Source: Terfezia claveryi
Taxonomy: Eukaryota; Ascomycota; Pezizomycetes; Pezizales; Pezizaceae
DNA: 35,780 nt
Direction of reading: 5' to 3'
Assembly: GCA_015179025.1 (NCBI GenBank)
Contig: WHUX01000375.1
Coordinates: 1-35,780, forward strand
The notes under the pieces were generated by a model that had not been told where the DNA came from, did no database searches, and saw only the letters and a program-made list of their open reading frames with translations. Shown here piece by piece: positions 18,216 to 28,821 of this stretch (its first letter is position 1; each line of letters opens with the position of its first letter). The position numbers and the translations under genes were made by a program.

Positions 18216-20655
18216 TAGTCAGTATTTTGTATAGGTATAAAATTGAGAATTAATTAAGTCTCCTCCCTTTGTTTGGAGATCAATTAAAGCTAGTGCGGGG
18301 TGTTCGTTAACTTTAATGAATACCTTGCTAAAATCTGGTACCTGTCTTGACAAGGGTCGTTCCTTGTTTTTATCCTTATTGTTTTTATCTTTGATGGCTA
18401 TCGGTATAGCTAAATCTTGTGCGGCTGTATGCATCGGTACCTTATTTTGTCGTTTCCTATAGTCCTTGTAGGAGTGTCCAGGGTTCCAACACCATAGACA
18501 TTTCTTATCTCTAATTAATTGCATCTTGTCTTCTGATCCAATTTTTTTGTGATGGTATTCCAATCTAAGTTCTTCCATTTTTCTGTGTTGGGTTTGGTGT
18601 TAGGATTGCTACTAGGATTTAATCCTGTTTTTTGTTGTTGATTCTGGTCCCTGCATGGACTGTGACTCCAATTTTCATTCCGAGAGTATTGTCATCGGAA
18701 TGTATTTGTTGTTAGTGGTGGGCAATATCTTTCTTGGAAGCTTCATATGATTCCGCTTGATACATGAGCTGATCATATGACCATTCTTCTTTGATTAAAG
18801 GAATTAATGTAGCTGACATATATGGTGGCAGGTGATTTAGAAACTTTCTTCTTTTTACTTCCTGCGATATTGATTGTTTGCTATCCTTGTCAATCAATTT
18901 GATTTGCATTTCAGTAATCCAGTTGGAGAACTGTTTAATCCCTATGTGACGTCTGTCCTCGTATGGTGTGGCTGTCTCCCATCGTTTCCACAAAATGTCC
19001 TTACTAGTAGAGGGTATCAGAAAATCTCTTAGTACTAGTATAAATCTAAAGAATGTCATATTCTTTTCTTTTTCTCTTAGGAATTGATTATAAGTAGTGA
19101 GCGCACTTCCTTCCATTCTAAATCCAACGATTTCCAAAGCTGAAGCGCCTTCCAAATCTATTCCTTTGATAACAAACCAACGTTGCATTGCTGTGGCTCA
19201 AGAGTCAAAATATTGTGAGTCTTGCCATTTTTTCTCTTCTCCTCTTACTTTTTCTAGTAGATCAATCTTTATTCCTTTTAAAGCATTCGTTACTATATGG
19301 TTACCCATTGTAACCATACCTGTTGTAGATTCCCATTGCTGGTGTTCAACTGATTTTCCTTGTTTAGGTTTTCTTTTAAGAGTTTAACTTGCAACTAATG
19401 ATGCCTTATTAGAGTCCGAGCTATCATCTCCGCTATCATCAGGGTCTTGTCCTCCTCCTTGCGTTTTCTGTTTCTGTTGGTCTAGTCCTGTATCTAGATC
19501 ATCATCGTCTTCTGGTAATTCTATATCTTCTGGTGGTTGGTCTTTGTCGTCTGGTTCATTGGCTGACCCAGTCCTTCTTTCTGGTGTCTCAGGTGCTCAA
19601 CCTTTGCCCTTCGATTGATCTTTTGGTATTCTTAGGAATGCTCTTGGAAGTTCTTTGCTAGGATTGAAAAAATCCCCGCGGTATGTGCTGATTCTTCTAG
19701 ATGAGTGCCGCTCATCATGAATGCCATTATTTCTTCTCAGTTATTTATTACCCAATTCGGTTTCCTTAAAAGTGGAACAACAGGTTTCTTTAATTCTTTA
19801 CTTAAAAATGCGTTTATTTCTAAGTCTTCTTCTTTGAATGGGTAAGGTGTTTGCCATCAATAGTGTTTTGCTACGGCTTCCATTAAGAGTTGAGTATCAT
19901 CAGGATGATACTGTTGGGTATGTCCCATTGAGCATGTATATTTCAAAATCTCCTCAATTGTTGGAAGATGTCTGTCCCAAAATTCTTCTGGTGTGAGAGG
20001 TAAAGCCATACTAAAATATAGTTTGGTTCCTGCTCCACCTAGTTCTCCTAATTCTATATCCATGGGCACATTTATTTCCCCTTCCATATTAGGAATTACA
20101 AATCTAGTCTTTCTGAGAGTTTCTTCTACTAATTTCTTAATATCTTCAGGTAACATAGTTAACCGTCTCGACCTCTTAGTCTTCTTACTAAGTTCAGATG
20201 CTATTATGTCTGATTTCGTCATCTGTCCGCAACCAAATGCAGCTAGTTATACGATACGATCATCGAGTTACTTTTCTTCTTTGGCACCTTTTTGTGCTGA
20301 TGGTGTAGTGGCTGATGATACTTATGATCTCCGTTCGACTGACGGTTCTGTTGGCTCGGTGGCTCACATGGCTGGTAAGGCTGGATGTTAGGATCCTGAT
20401 GTTTCTTATGGTCCTGGTTTTTCTTCGTCTACTAGTCTAGATTCTAGTTCTAGTTCTTCTGGCAAGAGTGTCAATTTTTCTGATTGGTGTGTTGAGGTAG
20501 ACGTTGGGGGCGCAGAGGAATTGGTAGAGATGTCTGGACCTAAGAAAGGTTCTGATGGAGGTAATTCTTTTCTGGAAGAAATGGCTATAGTGGAGGCGGC
20601 GAGATTTGAGTCTTGGGATTGTGACGCTTGGTTGTTTAGACCAATTATTCCTGGG
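18216..20655 (-). pseudogene. gag: GyD-2 Gag and protease
   Basis: The N-terminal part (about 20655-20223) is Ser/Pro/Glu-rich with stops. A more conserved stretch starts at MTKSDIIASELSKK (20222) and contains LPEDIKKLVEETL and LPLTPEEFWDRHLPTIEEIL. A frame change near 19700 leads into the acidic linker and the capsid domain (MQRWFVIKGIDLEGAS from 19188). The knuckle CLWCWNPGHSYKDY near 18510-18470 has its last Cys replaced by Tyr. The protease shows the same ALIDLQTKGGDLIN motif as GyD-1, followed by a 1-nt loss. The true start codon is unclear: no ATG occurs between 20656 and about 20950 in the right frame. Confidence 0.83.
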
Positions 20656-21034
20656 ACCTAGGGGGCCGGTTTTTCAATAGTGTACTGGATTTATAGGTAC
20701 AGATATAATGGCGATTGCCAGAAGTGCAAGATGAGTTGTCGATCTTATTGGGAAAAGTGTTGTAAACGAGGGTGGGATTGTTTAATGTGGGATACCACAG
20801 CCTATTAGAGCTTTGCTTAGCTTGCCTCTAAGTCTTTTGTTGATGTACTGCAGTTGAGAGTCTGATGTCTCGTTTGTTAGATTTTGTTGGCTAGCTAGTT
20901 GAATAACGATATTGATTTTATATGTGCACTTATATGTCGAATTGTATTTACTTGCATGAGTGTAATGAAAGTATCCGAAGGTTGATCAGGCCTTGGATTT
21001 AAGAGTAAAGATTAGGTAACTAAGTTAAAAAAAA
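20656..21034 (-). other. GyD-2 5' leader next to LTR
   Basis: Untranslated leader between the 5' LTR and Gag. The base run next to the LTR on the minus strand is TTTTTTTTAACTTAGTTACC. It has no TGG start and no obvious tRNA complement. CTTAGTTAC is complementary to GTAACTAAG in U3 (about 21629), but that lies upstream of the TATA box, so Tf1-type priming is not supported. No other feature seen. Confidence 0.6.
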
Positions 21035-21714
21035 TGTAATGAATGGTACTAGGCAGTATTCATTCGGTACCGTTTATACAATCTATATCCGTAGGCATGT
21101 ACGTTTATGTATTTCGGTTCTGCTGAGGTAAGACCTCAGAAGGGTAGGGAGATTATTATGTGGGACATTCCCAGAGGGAACAGGAATTAACTGGTGTAAT
21201 CTATCTTATATGATTTATGCTATCTAAGCTATATGATCTTGATCTAATCAGAATATAGGCTTGCTTGCTCTGTGTGCTAGCTTGTTGCTTCTTTTATTTT
21301 TCTGTGGATTCTAGACGGAATCCAGCGGCCTATTTATACTTCTCTGAGATCTGATGACTAAAGAAATAAATACAATAAAGGGTGGCACACCAGAAGGTGG
21401 TGTATTGTATAAAAGGGGTCATGTGGCTATAGTAATGAGTCACACGCTTTAACCGATAGTCATGTGGCCATAGTAATGAGTCACACGCCTTAAACAGAGG
21501 TCACGCAGCCATAATGAGGGTGTCTTCATATGGCAAGTGCCATGGAACTTCCCATGGCAAATTCCGCATGCTATGGACGCTTATAAAGCAAAAGGAGGTA
21601 GTTGAAGGCTAGTCCTTTAACCGAGAGGCTTAGTTACATAACATAGTAGTAATATAGGAAATACAAAAGAATATAATCAATTATATAAGTAATAAAACAA
21701 CGTTCTCCATTATA
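21035..21714 (-). repeat. GyD-2 5' LTR
   Basis: 680 bp, reading TGTAATGAATGG... to ...CTCCATTATA on the plus strand. In element sense the first bases are TATAATGG, a C-to-T type change from TGTAATGG. Both TGAGTCA sites are kept (21436-21442, 21477-21483). Its outer edge joins GyT-1 gag at 21715. Confidence 0.92.
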
Positions 21715-23456
21715 TTTAGTTTAGTAATTCGATCTTTGAGATTGTTAGATTTTTTTTCGGTAGTCATAGAGGTATTGGGTACCTCCTTTTTCACACCTGC
21801 AGCCTGTTCTTTTTGACGGAACTGGCTCTGTACATGCGCCTCCCTATTTTTCTCATACTTAACCTGAGACCCAGCATTTGCAATAGCCTGAAAGCACAAT
21901 TTTATACTTGATAGCACCTTATTGAGAATGTCCTTGTCAGTACTGAATCGGACTATATGGGCCTGAGTCTCAGGCTGAATTGCACTAATCAGATGCTCTC
22001 AGAGCTGTTTTCGTGGTAGTTCTGCTACCAACTGATGAACTCTGACATAAGCGATAAAATCATTCATCAAGTCACCTTTCTTCTGGAACTCCTTCTGAAG
22101 GGAGACCTTTGCATCCCACTTCTCATGCTGGTTCTGGTATGCGTTTATGAATTCACGTTTAAAGATATTAAACATGTCCCATTCAACCCATCTGACGTTG
22201 GCATCTGGTGTATACTTATGTTGGTTTGCGTAATACTAAGTACTCATATCTCCTATAAGTAGATCCACTATGAACAGGATTTTTTCACTATAAGTAGAAT
22301 ATATTAGCAGTATGCTTTCAAAGGTATAGTCTACCTTTATTAGGAATTCCTTGAGTTTGCTTGAAGTTCTATCGAACTTCGGAGGTAGTGGGAGGTTTTG
22401 AGGTTCTTTTTTATTGGAAAGAACTTAAGTTTTCTTTTGTGGAGGAGGTAATAGTAGTGGAGATGGAGGTGGTACTGGACCTGTTCGAGTACTATGGATA
22501 ATAAAATCCTTGATATCATTATCAATTGATCGAGTGTATTTCGGTGGACATTATTGGTTGAGTGGTTGCTCTTGTAGGTCTTTGAGCTTCTTTTTATAAG
22601 TCTGGATCCAATGAAATAGTTCTTCTACATATTCTTTATTAGTCTCACAACTGCGAATACAATTATCCTGCTCTTGCTAGATCGCCTTCTGCATCTATTT
22701 ATAGAGTTTGACAACATCAGCTTTGATACTATCAAACTCTACTTTAGCTGCATCCACTATTGCCTCCATGTCCTCCTTGAGCTTCTTGCTTAACTCCTCC
22801 CATTGCTTTTCTAACGCCTCACTAATAGATACAGTTAAGTATTTAACTGCATCCTCTTATCCTTCTGTTTAACCTTTCAAGGCTGTTAATTCCTCAGTGA
22901 GCTACTGTTGTAATAACTTTAGATCTTCATATGTAGCCATTACTCCATCAAAAATAACTCTGTAAGCATTTTGAGCTTCTTTTAGGAGGCTTACTTAAGC
23001 ATTGAGACCTCTTGTAAGGTCAATAATCTTGGCTTGTTGCCGGTCAAACTCGATAGATCCATCTCGAATAATATGAGCTAATAATTGGTCATATTCTTCT
23101 TAGCTTAAACTTGGTCGAGACAGTCGTGTAGGACATAGTAGTAGCTGGGCGGGATGTCGTAATGAGGCATTACTGGTTGTTTGATGAGGAGGCCTTCAGG
23201 AAAGTTATCCAAATTGCTCTAATAAGCCAGGTGGGAATGTTGTTAACTCATCTGTAGAGTATATGGGGTGGCGGGAAGATTCTACTCTTCGAGATAGAAT
23301 ATCTTCTATCGGTATATCTATTAGGGCATCTTCCGTATCTGTTTCAGATTGTGGAACGTTATGTGGTCTCTGTGTAATGGCACGAGGTGTGACATCAGGG
23401 AATGTGAGGGGTTGGTAGGGCTGGCAAGGTCCTCTTAGTGTCTGTGAACTAGACAT
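21715..23456 (-). pseudogene. gag: GyT-1 gag, truncated, several stops
   Basis: ATG at 23456 (MSSSQTLRGP); an in-frame ATG at 23477 is also possible. A single frame can be followed to the break through about ten stops and without a frameshift. Order: a Ser/Pro-rich N-terminus; a long helical, probably coiled-coil part rich in Glu/Lys (for example WEELSKKLKEDMEAIVDAAK and TYKKKLKDLQEQ); a proline stretch (VPPPSPLLLPPP); and a capsid domain of the retrotransposon-gag type (LPPKFDRTSSKLKEFL, WDMFNIFKREF, KGDLMNDFIAYVRVHQL). A basic tail follows to the cut, before any knuckle. The coiled coil ahead of the capsid is unusual in length. Confidence 0.83.
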
Positions 23457-23508
23457 GAATTGAAAATATAATATCAAATGATAACGAGAATCACTGGCTA
23501 CAAAGTAA
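23457..23508 (-). other. GyT-1 primer-site region
   Basis: The minus strand next to the LTR reads TTACTTTGTAGCCAGTGATT. I recognise no tRNA 3' complement and no clear self-complementarity with the LTR. Confidence 0.4.
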
Positions 23509-26443
23509 TCTCACAGGGGTCCTATTAACTGATAGCACTTTTGCAACTATTAGGACGGCCGTAATTTCCTACTGCAATAATATCTATTCCACAATATAGA
23601 ATATCAATTCTATAGCAGTAAAGTTTAGTCCAACAGTAGTTTCTCCCGATAGACCTTATTTTATAACACAAAATAAATCCTATGTCACTTAAACATAAAG
23701 TTAACTCAAGACTTAAAACTTTGTAGGCTTTGTGTACTCAAGGTGCTCTTGCTTTCGAATACTCGCTAGTAGTAAAATAAATTCAATTGGAACTATTTGC
23801 ACTATTTATATTTCACGGTATTCGTAGATATTCTTATAATAAAAATATTTTATAAAACGTGGGCCTACCTGTCACGGGGTGACATTCAGCCTCACTAAAG
23901 GTACTTGAGCCCTTATAGAATGACCCTAGAATCTACATGAACTCTAGGTACACTCTTAGCAGTATGGTGCAAACGTTTCTAATACTTATCTATAAAGTTA
24001 AGTAAATGAAAAGGGTATGAACCTCGGAGTGGTTTATAATCATCCTAGATGGTTAAGACACTTATAGAACGTCCATAAACTCTTGAGGGAGCTACAGTTC
24101 AAGTTTCATAAGAATCCTATTAACGGTTCAATAGTTATACTCAGATTAAAATACAGACTATATGCATATATATGCTAGCTATATTAGCTGTTACCCTAAA
24201 GTCTTGGCGTTACCCTAAATATTGAATTATTACCCTGAACTACAGGAAAATAATTCGGTAAAAATAAATAAAAAAATGAAGCCATGAGGGCGCACTTTAG
24301 ACCAAAGTGCGTCCGGTGACACTATAAGGGAGTGCGCTTAGGATAAAGGCTAAAGGTAGGGCCAAAACATAAAGTTCTCCGAATTTAATATTTCAAGGTT
24401 CTATCTAGGCCTACTCTTCGTCCTGATTCCATTTCTGCAATCCCTTTTATTATCGGAGTTAAACTCATGGAGATATAAGACTTTTAATATGGTCATATAG
24501 GTCCACGAGAAGGTTTACTTATTATTGGTAATAACTCTGTGAATAATTTGAGTATCGAGATAAACTAAGATTCTATAATCTTCTATGCGTTGATACCTTT
24601 CCAATGGTAATCTACTTGTGACCCACGGTTCTCTATTCATAGAGTTATGTGCAGTTGAAAATTATTTTCAATGGACACTAGACACTATTAAGTGAATATT
24701 GCTGGAAATATAATTAGATGCCTCCTGATATTGTCGGATAGTAATTCAATAGTATCGGGGATTGGTAATATATCTGAAATTGAATTTAGTTGTCTCGGAT
24801 AAGAATTCTTTAATGGGATAAGCGAGCTACAAGTGAAGTATGTATAACATGCAGACATAGGAATATTCTCTACATTCGGGTTAGTAACCTATGACAATGA
24901 GTGCAGATAGCAACTGCATTAACAAAGGTGTGGATGGCATAACACTTAGGAAGAAATTCCAAGGTGACAAGTAGGCCCGTGTTTATAAAATATTTTAATC
25001 ATAAGAATATCTACGAACACCACGGGATATAAATAGTGCAAGTAGTTCCGGTTGAATTTATTCTACTACCAGCGAGTATTCTAAAGCAAGAGCACCTTGA
25101 GTACACGAAGCCTACAAAGTTCTAAGTCTTGAGTTAACTTTACGTTTAAGCGACATAGGATTTATTTTGTGTTGCGAAATAAGATCTGTCGTGAGGAAAT
25201 ATTGTTGGATTGAACTTTACTGCTATAGGATTGATATTCTATGTTGCGGAATAGATATCGTTACGGCAGGAAATTATGGCCATTCTAATAGTCGCAAGAG
25301 CGCTATTAGTTAATAGGGCCCCCGTGACACTACCTGTCACCTTGGAATTTCTTCCTAAATATTATGCCATCTATACTTTTGTTAATGTAGTTGCTATCTG
25401 CACTCATTATCATAGGTTACTAACCCAATCATAGAGAATATTCACATGTCTGCAGGTTATATATACTTCACTTATAGCTTACTTATCTCATTAAAGAATT
25501 CTTATCCGAGACAACTAAATTCAATTTCAGATACGTTACCAATCCTCAATACCATTGAATTACTATCTGATAATATCTAAAGGCTTCTAATTATGTTTCT
25601 GGCAATATTCATTTAATAATGTCTAGTGTCTATTTAAAATAATTTTCAGCTGCACATAACTCTATAAATAAAGAACCGTAGGTCACAAGTAGATTACCAT
25701 TGGAAAGGTATCAACACATAGAAGATTATAGAAGCTTAGTTTATCTCAATACCTAAATTATTCATGGAGTTATTACCAATAATAAGTAAACCTCCTCATG
25801 GACCTATATGACTATATTAAAAAGTCTTATATCTCCATGAGTTTAACTCCGATCATAAAAAGGATTGCTGAAATGGAATCAGGCCGAAGAGTAGGCCTAG
25901 ATAGAACCTGGAAACATTAAATTCGGAGACCTTTATATTTTGGCCCTACTTAGAGCCTCTGTCCTAGATGCACTCTCTTATAGTGTCACCTGACGCACTT
26001 TGGTCTAAACTGCTCTCTCATAGCTTCATTTCTTTATTTATTTTTACCGAATAATTTTCCTGCAGTTTAGGGTAATAATTCAATATTTGATTATTTCAGA
26101 GTAATGCCAAGACTTCAGGGTAACAGCTAATGTAGCTAGTATATATGCATATAGTTAGCATATTAATTTGAGTATAACTATTGAACCGTTAATCGGATAC
26201 TTATGAAACTTAAACCGTAGCTCCCTCAAGGGTCTATGGATGTTCCATAAGGGCCTTAACCATCTGGGATTATTTTAAACTACCTCGAGGTTCATATCCA
26301 TTTCATATACTTAACTCTTATAGATAAGTATTAGAAATGTTTGCACCATACTGTTTAGAGTGTACCTAGAGTCTATATAGATCCTAGGGTCATTCTATAA
26401 GGGCCCAGGTACCTTTGGTAGAGCTGGATATCACCCTGTGACA
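23509..26443 (-). repeat. GyT-1 5' LTR, interrupted by a solo LTR of its own family
   Basis: The two parts, 23509-23869 and 25335-26443, sum to 1470 bp, the family length. The terminal sequences are decayed (TCTCACAGGGG on the left, ...CCCTGTGACA on the right). TATTTATA at 23803-23810 is the TATA box in minus sense. The right edge at 26443 joins CTCAAAATG of the GyE LTR; CTCAA at 26444-26448 is the candidate duplication, with its partner outside the window. Confidence 0.88.
23870..25329 (+). repeat. Solo GyT LTR nested inverted in the GyT-1 LTR
   Basis: 1460 bp, TGTCACGGGGTGACA... to ...CCCCCGTGACA, with perfect duplications CTACC at 23865-23869 and 25330-25334. TATAAATA is at 25028-25035. 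It is in the opposite orientation to its host LTR, so the two can pair along almost their full length. Confidence 0.94.
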
Positions 26444-26839
26444 CTCAAAATGTATCTAAACACAAATTGATCAGTTTCCCAATTGTAATTTGTATTTCGA
26501 GGATAGATGGTAGGCACCAATCTATTGTTATCCAACATCCAGGTGCTATAAGATGGTAGTATACCTCTGTATTGCAGGTGTGTGACCTGGCACAATAACC
26601 TGACAGGCAATATGTCCACTTTACTTAGCATATAGAGAGAATAATAATAATAGTAGACAGGCAAATGCAGCCAGGAAGAGAGAGGGAGTTAGGTAAAAGC
26701 AGCTAGGTATAACTAATATATTGCATATACTAGGTGAACTTGATTTTCTCTATACACTGATAAGCCATATTTGTACATTCCCAGAACCATTCCATCATAG
26801 ATCCTTGTAAAGTGTAGTAAGGGGGACTAGAAGATCAGA

Positions 26840-26865
26840 TTAGATAAGATAAGGATCTTATCTAA
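26840..26865. promoter_or_regulatory. GATA-motif palindrome in GyE LTR
   Basis: TTAGATAAGAT and ATCTTATCTAA form an 11-bp perfect inverted repeat with the 4-nt centre AAGG. A further AGATAA begins at about 26868. GATA is the core of fungal nitrogen (AreA/Nit-2) and light (White Collar) factors; the role here is inferred only. Confidence 0.5.
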
Positions 26866-27256
26866 TCAGATAATCTCAGGCTAGTAATGTATACTACAAA
26901 GTAGATTACTAATAGTGTATTGTTTATTCTCACTATTAAAGTTATTACCAGTAGCATAAGATTACTGTAATAGGTAAAGTAGTATAGGAGTACTAAAGGC
27001 ACTTAGAAGATTAACCAGTGGAACTTCTATATTGATTGTACTCTAAATATGTTCTGAGTTCTAACTATCTGTCCAACTGAAGGGAAATTCAGGGACTATA
27101 TGTGTTTCTAACGGGGCAGTGCTAGAGCAGTGCAGAGGCAGTGCACTATCATCTGACCCTTACATGTGATTGAGATCAACATCATCTGATCTTCTAGATA
27201 GTACTTCCAAATACTATCTAGTACAAAATAGGTTAAGTCTTAACTTAGACTTATAC

Positions 27257-27295
27257 ATGTGAAAGCATGTGAAAGCATGTGAAAGTATGTGAAAT
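27257..27295. repeat. 10-bp tandem repeat in GyE LTR
   Basis: GAAAGCATGT occurs twice, then GAAAGTATGT, with partial units on both sides. It looks like an ordinary short tandem expansion. Confidence 0.85.
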
Positions 27296-27423
27296 ATTAG
27301 CAAGGCAGATAGTATACAGAATGTTGTATGTTTTGAGATGCTTGCTAAGTAAGAAAATACATAAGAAATACATTTGTGAGGGAGAGGGTTAGTTATAGGG
27401 TATGAGTAAGCCACTTCCTTACA

Positions 27424-27436
27424 TGCCTCCCTGTTT
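27424..27436 (-). other. GyE polypurine tract
   Basis: Minus-strand AAACAGGGAGGCA directly precedes TGTAAGGAAG. GyT-2 has a similar AAGGAGGGAGGCAC before its own LTR. Confidence 0.65.
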
Positions 27437-27485
27437 AGATAAAAACTCTATCCTAGGAAATAAACAGGGTCTGGATTTATGTATA

Positions 27486-28141
27486 TTAGTAGTCAACATT
27501 TAATCCATAATACCTATTGTTCCTATCCTTGTAGGAACTACTACCACTTGCTCCTGTATCAATCCTGATATTATCATACCCCTGATTGAAATCCTTGTTA
27601 ACTAACCTTTCTTTGAAGAAATGGTTAAGTATCAACTGAGGTATGTCCATTTCTTTATCTTTGCCTTTGTCAATCTTGACTGCATTAGATGAAACAGGGG
27701 GAGCAAGGACTTTCATCCTTTCATTATTAATCATCTCTAAGGTTTCTTTCCTTGTCTTATTCTTACTAAGCTTATTCTCACTAACCTTCCTTTTTTTGTA
27801 AGTTGCTTGCTTACTACCAGTCAATCAGAATTGTTTTTTCAATAACTCATCAACACCATCAGCATATACCCACTCATCAGACTTATGAGGCCATCCTTTC
27901 TATTTCACCTTGTACTGCAACTTCCCTGTTCTAGGTTGTAACCTAAATTCAAAAACTCTTTCTACCTCATACCTGTCTTTCTTAACTGGTCTTGGTTGTT
28001 CCAGAGTTCTGGAGGGGAACAGTTGTATTTGATTTGGGAAGAAGGGTTTGAGAAGTGAGGTGTGGAAGGAATTGTTGATATTATTGAGGTCAGAGAAGTC
28101 AGTGAAGTCAAGTTTAGCATTTTGACTTCATGGTGAATATT
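27486..28141 (-). pseudogene. GyE integrase C-terminus with chromodomain and tail
   Basis: After the solo LTR the frame continues with NSFHTSLLKPFFPN, then RYEVERVFEFRLQPRTGKL, QYKVK, a TAG where Trp is expected, and KGWPHKSDEWV: a chromodomain with part of its aromatic cage destroyed by the stop. A Lys-rich tail (SKQATYKKRKVSENKLSKNK) follows to the stop at 27486. A TGA in SP-SQNAK just inside the junction also fits Trp. The 3' untranslated part is 27437-27485. Confidence 0.82.
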
Positions 28142-28816
28142 TGTAATAAATGGTACTAGACAGTATTCATTCGGTACCGTTTATACAATCTATATCTATA
28201 GGCACGGACGTTTGTGTATTTCGGTTCTGCTGAGGTAAGACCTCAGAAGGGTAGGGAGATTACTATGTGGGACGTTCCCAAAGGGAACAGTAATTAACTG
28301 GTGTAATCTATCTTATATGATTTGTGCTATCTAAGCTATATGATCTTGATCTGATCGGAATATAGGCTTGCTTGCTCTGAAGGCTTGCTTGGTTGCTTCT
28401 TGTCTTTCTGTGGATTCCAGAGGGAATCCAGCGGCCTATTTATACTCCTCTGAGATCTGATGACTAAGGAAATAAATACAATAAAGGGTGGCACACCAGA
28501 AGGTGGTGCGCTGTACAAAAGGGGTCATGTGGCCATAGTAATGAGTCACACACCATAAACGATGGTCATGTGGCCATAGTAATTAGTCACACGCCTTAAA
28601 CAGAGGTCACGCGGCCATAATGAGGGTGTCTTCATATGGCAAGTGCCATGGAACTTCCCATGGTAGATTCCGTGTGCTATGGACGCTTATAAAGCAATAG
28701 GAGGTTGTAGAAGGCTAGTCCTTCAACCGAGAGGCTTAGTTAACTTAGTAGTAATATAGGAAATACAAAAGTATATAATCAATCATATAAGCAATGAGAT
28801 AACGTTCTCCATTACA
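28142..28816 (-). repeat. Solo GyD LTR in GyE integrase
   Basis: 675 bp, TGTAATAAATGG... to ...CTCCATTACA, with perfect duplications ATATT at 28137-28141 and 28817-28821. It keeps one TGAGTCA (28542-28548) and the TATA box (TATTTATA near 28436-28443). The hairpin GTTCCC-AAA-GGGAAC in U5 keeps its stem although the loop differs from GyD-1. Confidence 0.95.
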
Positions 28817-28821
28817 ATATT

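Larger units (their letters stand above)
14090..21714 (-). mobile_element. GyD-2: second GyD chromovirus, minus strand, 3' part outside window
   Basis: Minus-strand order is 5' LTR (21714-21035), leader, gag, protease, RT, RNase H and Cys/His module up to 14090. There it stops against the 3' LTR of GyD-1. Its last bases align with GyD-1 at about 11250-11295, so integrase, chromodomain and 3' LTR should lie left of the window beyond GyD-1. It carries a solo GyT LTR in RNase H. Its 5' LTR abuts GyT-1 gag; TTTAG at 21715-21719 is the candidate duplication. Confidence 0.92.
21715..26443 (-). mobile_element. GyT-1: gypsy element with 5' LTR and gag only in window
   Basis: On the minus strand a GyT LTR (26443-23509, split by another GyT LTR) is followed after 53 nt by a gag frame. 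The frame is cut at 21715 by the insertion of GyD-2. Protease and pol must lie left of the window. GyT-2 at the right edge supplies the pol half of the same LTR family. Confidence 0.85.
26444..27423 (-). repeat. Probable GyE 3' LTR, truncated
   Basis: In minus sense it starts TGTAAGGAAGTGG directly after a polypurine tract. No coding frame of note is present. It contains a GATA-rich palindrome (26840-26865) and a 10-bp tandem repeat (27257-27295). Its far end was not found and may lie beyond the GyT-1 insertion. Confidence 0.6.

Noticed and set aside
19993..20660. Plus-strand open frame over GyD-2 gag, Ser/Gly-rich with one TAG
   Set aside because: It lies antisense to the Ser/Pro/Glu-rich Gag N-terminus; such composition opens the opposite strand. 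No start context or domain is visible, and GyD-1 lacks this region for comparison.
21627..21637. GTAACTAAG/CTTAGTTAC complementarity between GyD U3 and its primer-site region
   Set aside because: The U3 site is upstream of the TATA box, so it is not at the mRNA 5' end; in a 680-bp AT-rich LTR a 9-nt match can arise by chance.
23509..26443. Initially read as a single 2.9-kb inverted-repeat DNA transposon (TGTCA...TGACA)
   Set aside because: Perfect CTACC duplications show it is one LTR inside another; the 1.46-kb unit also occurs alone and next to a polypurine tract, so it is an LTR.
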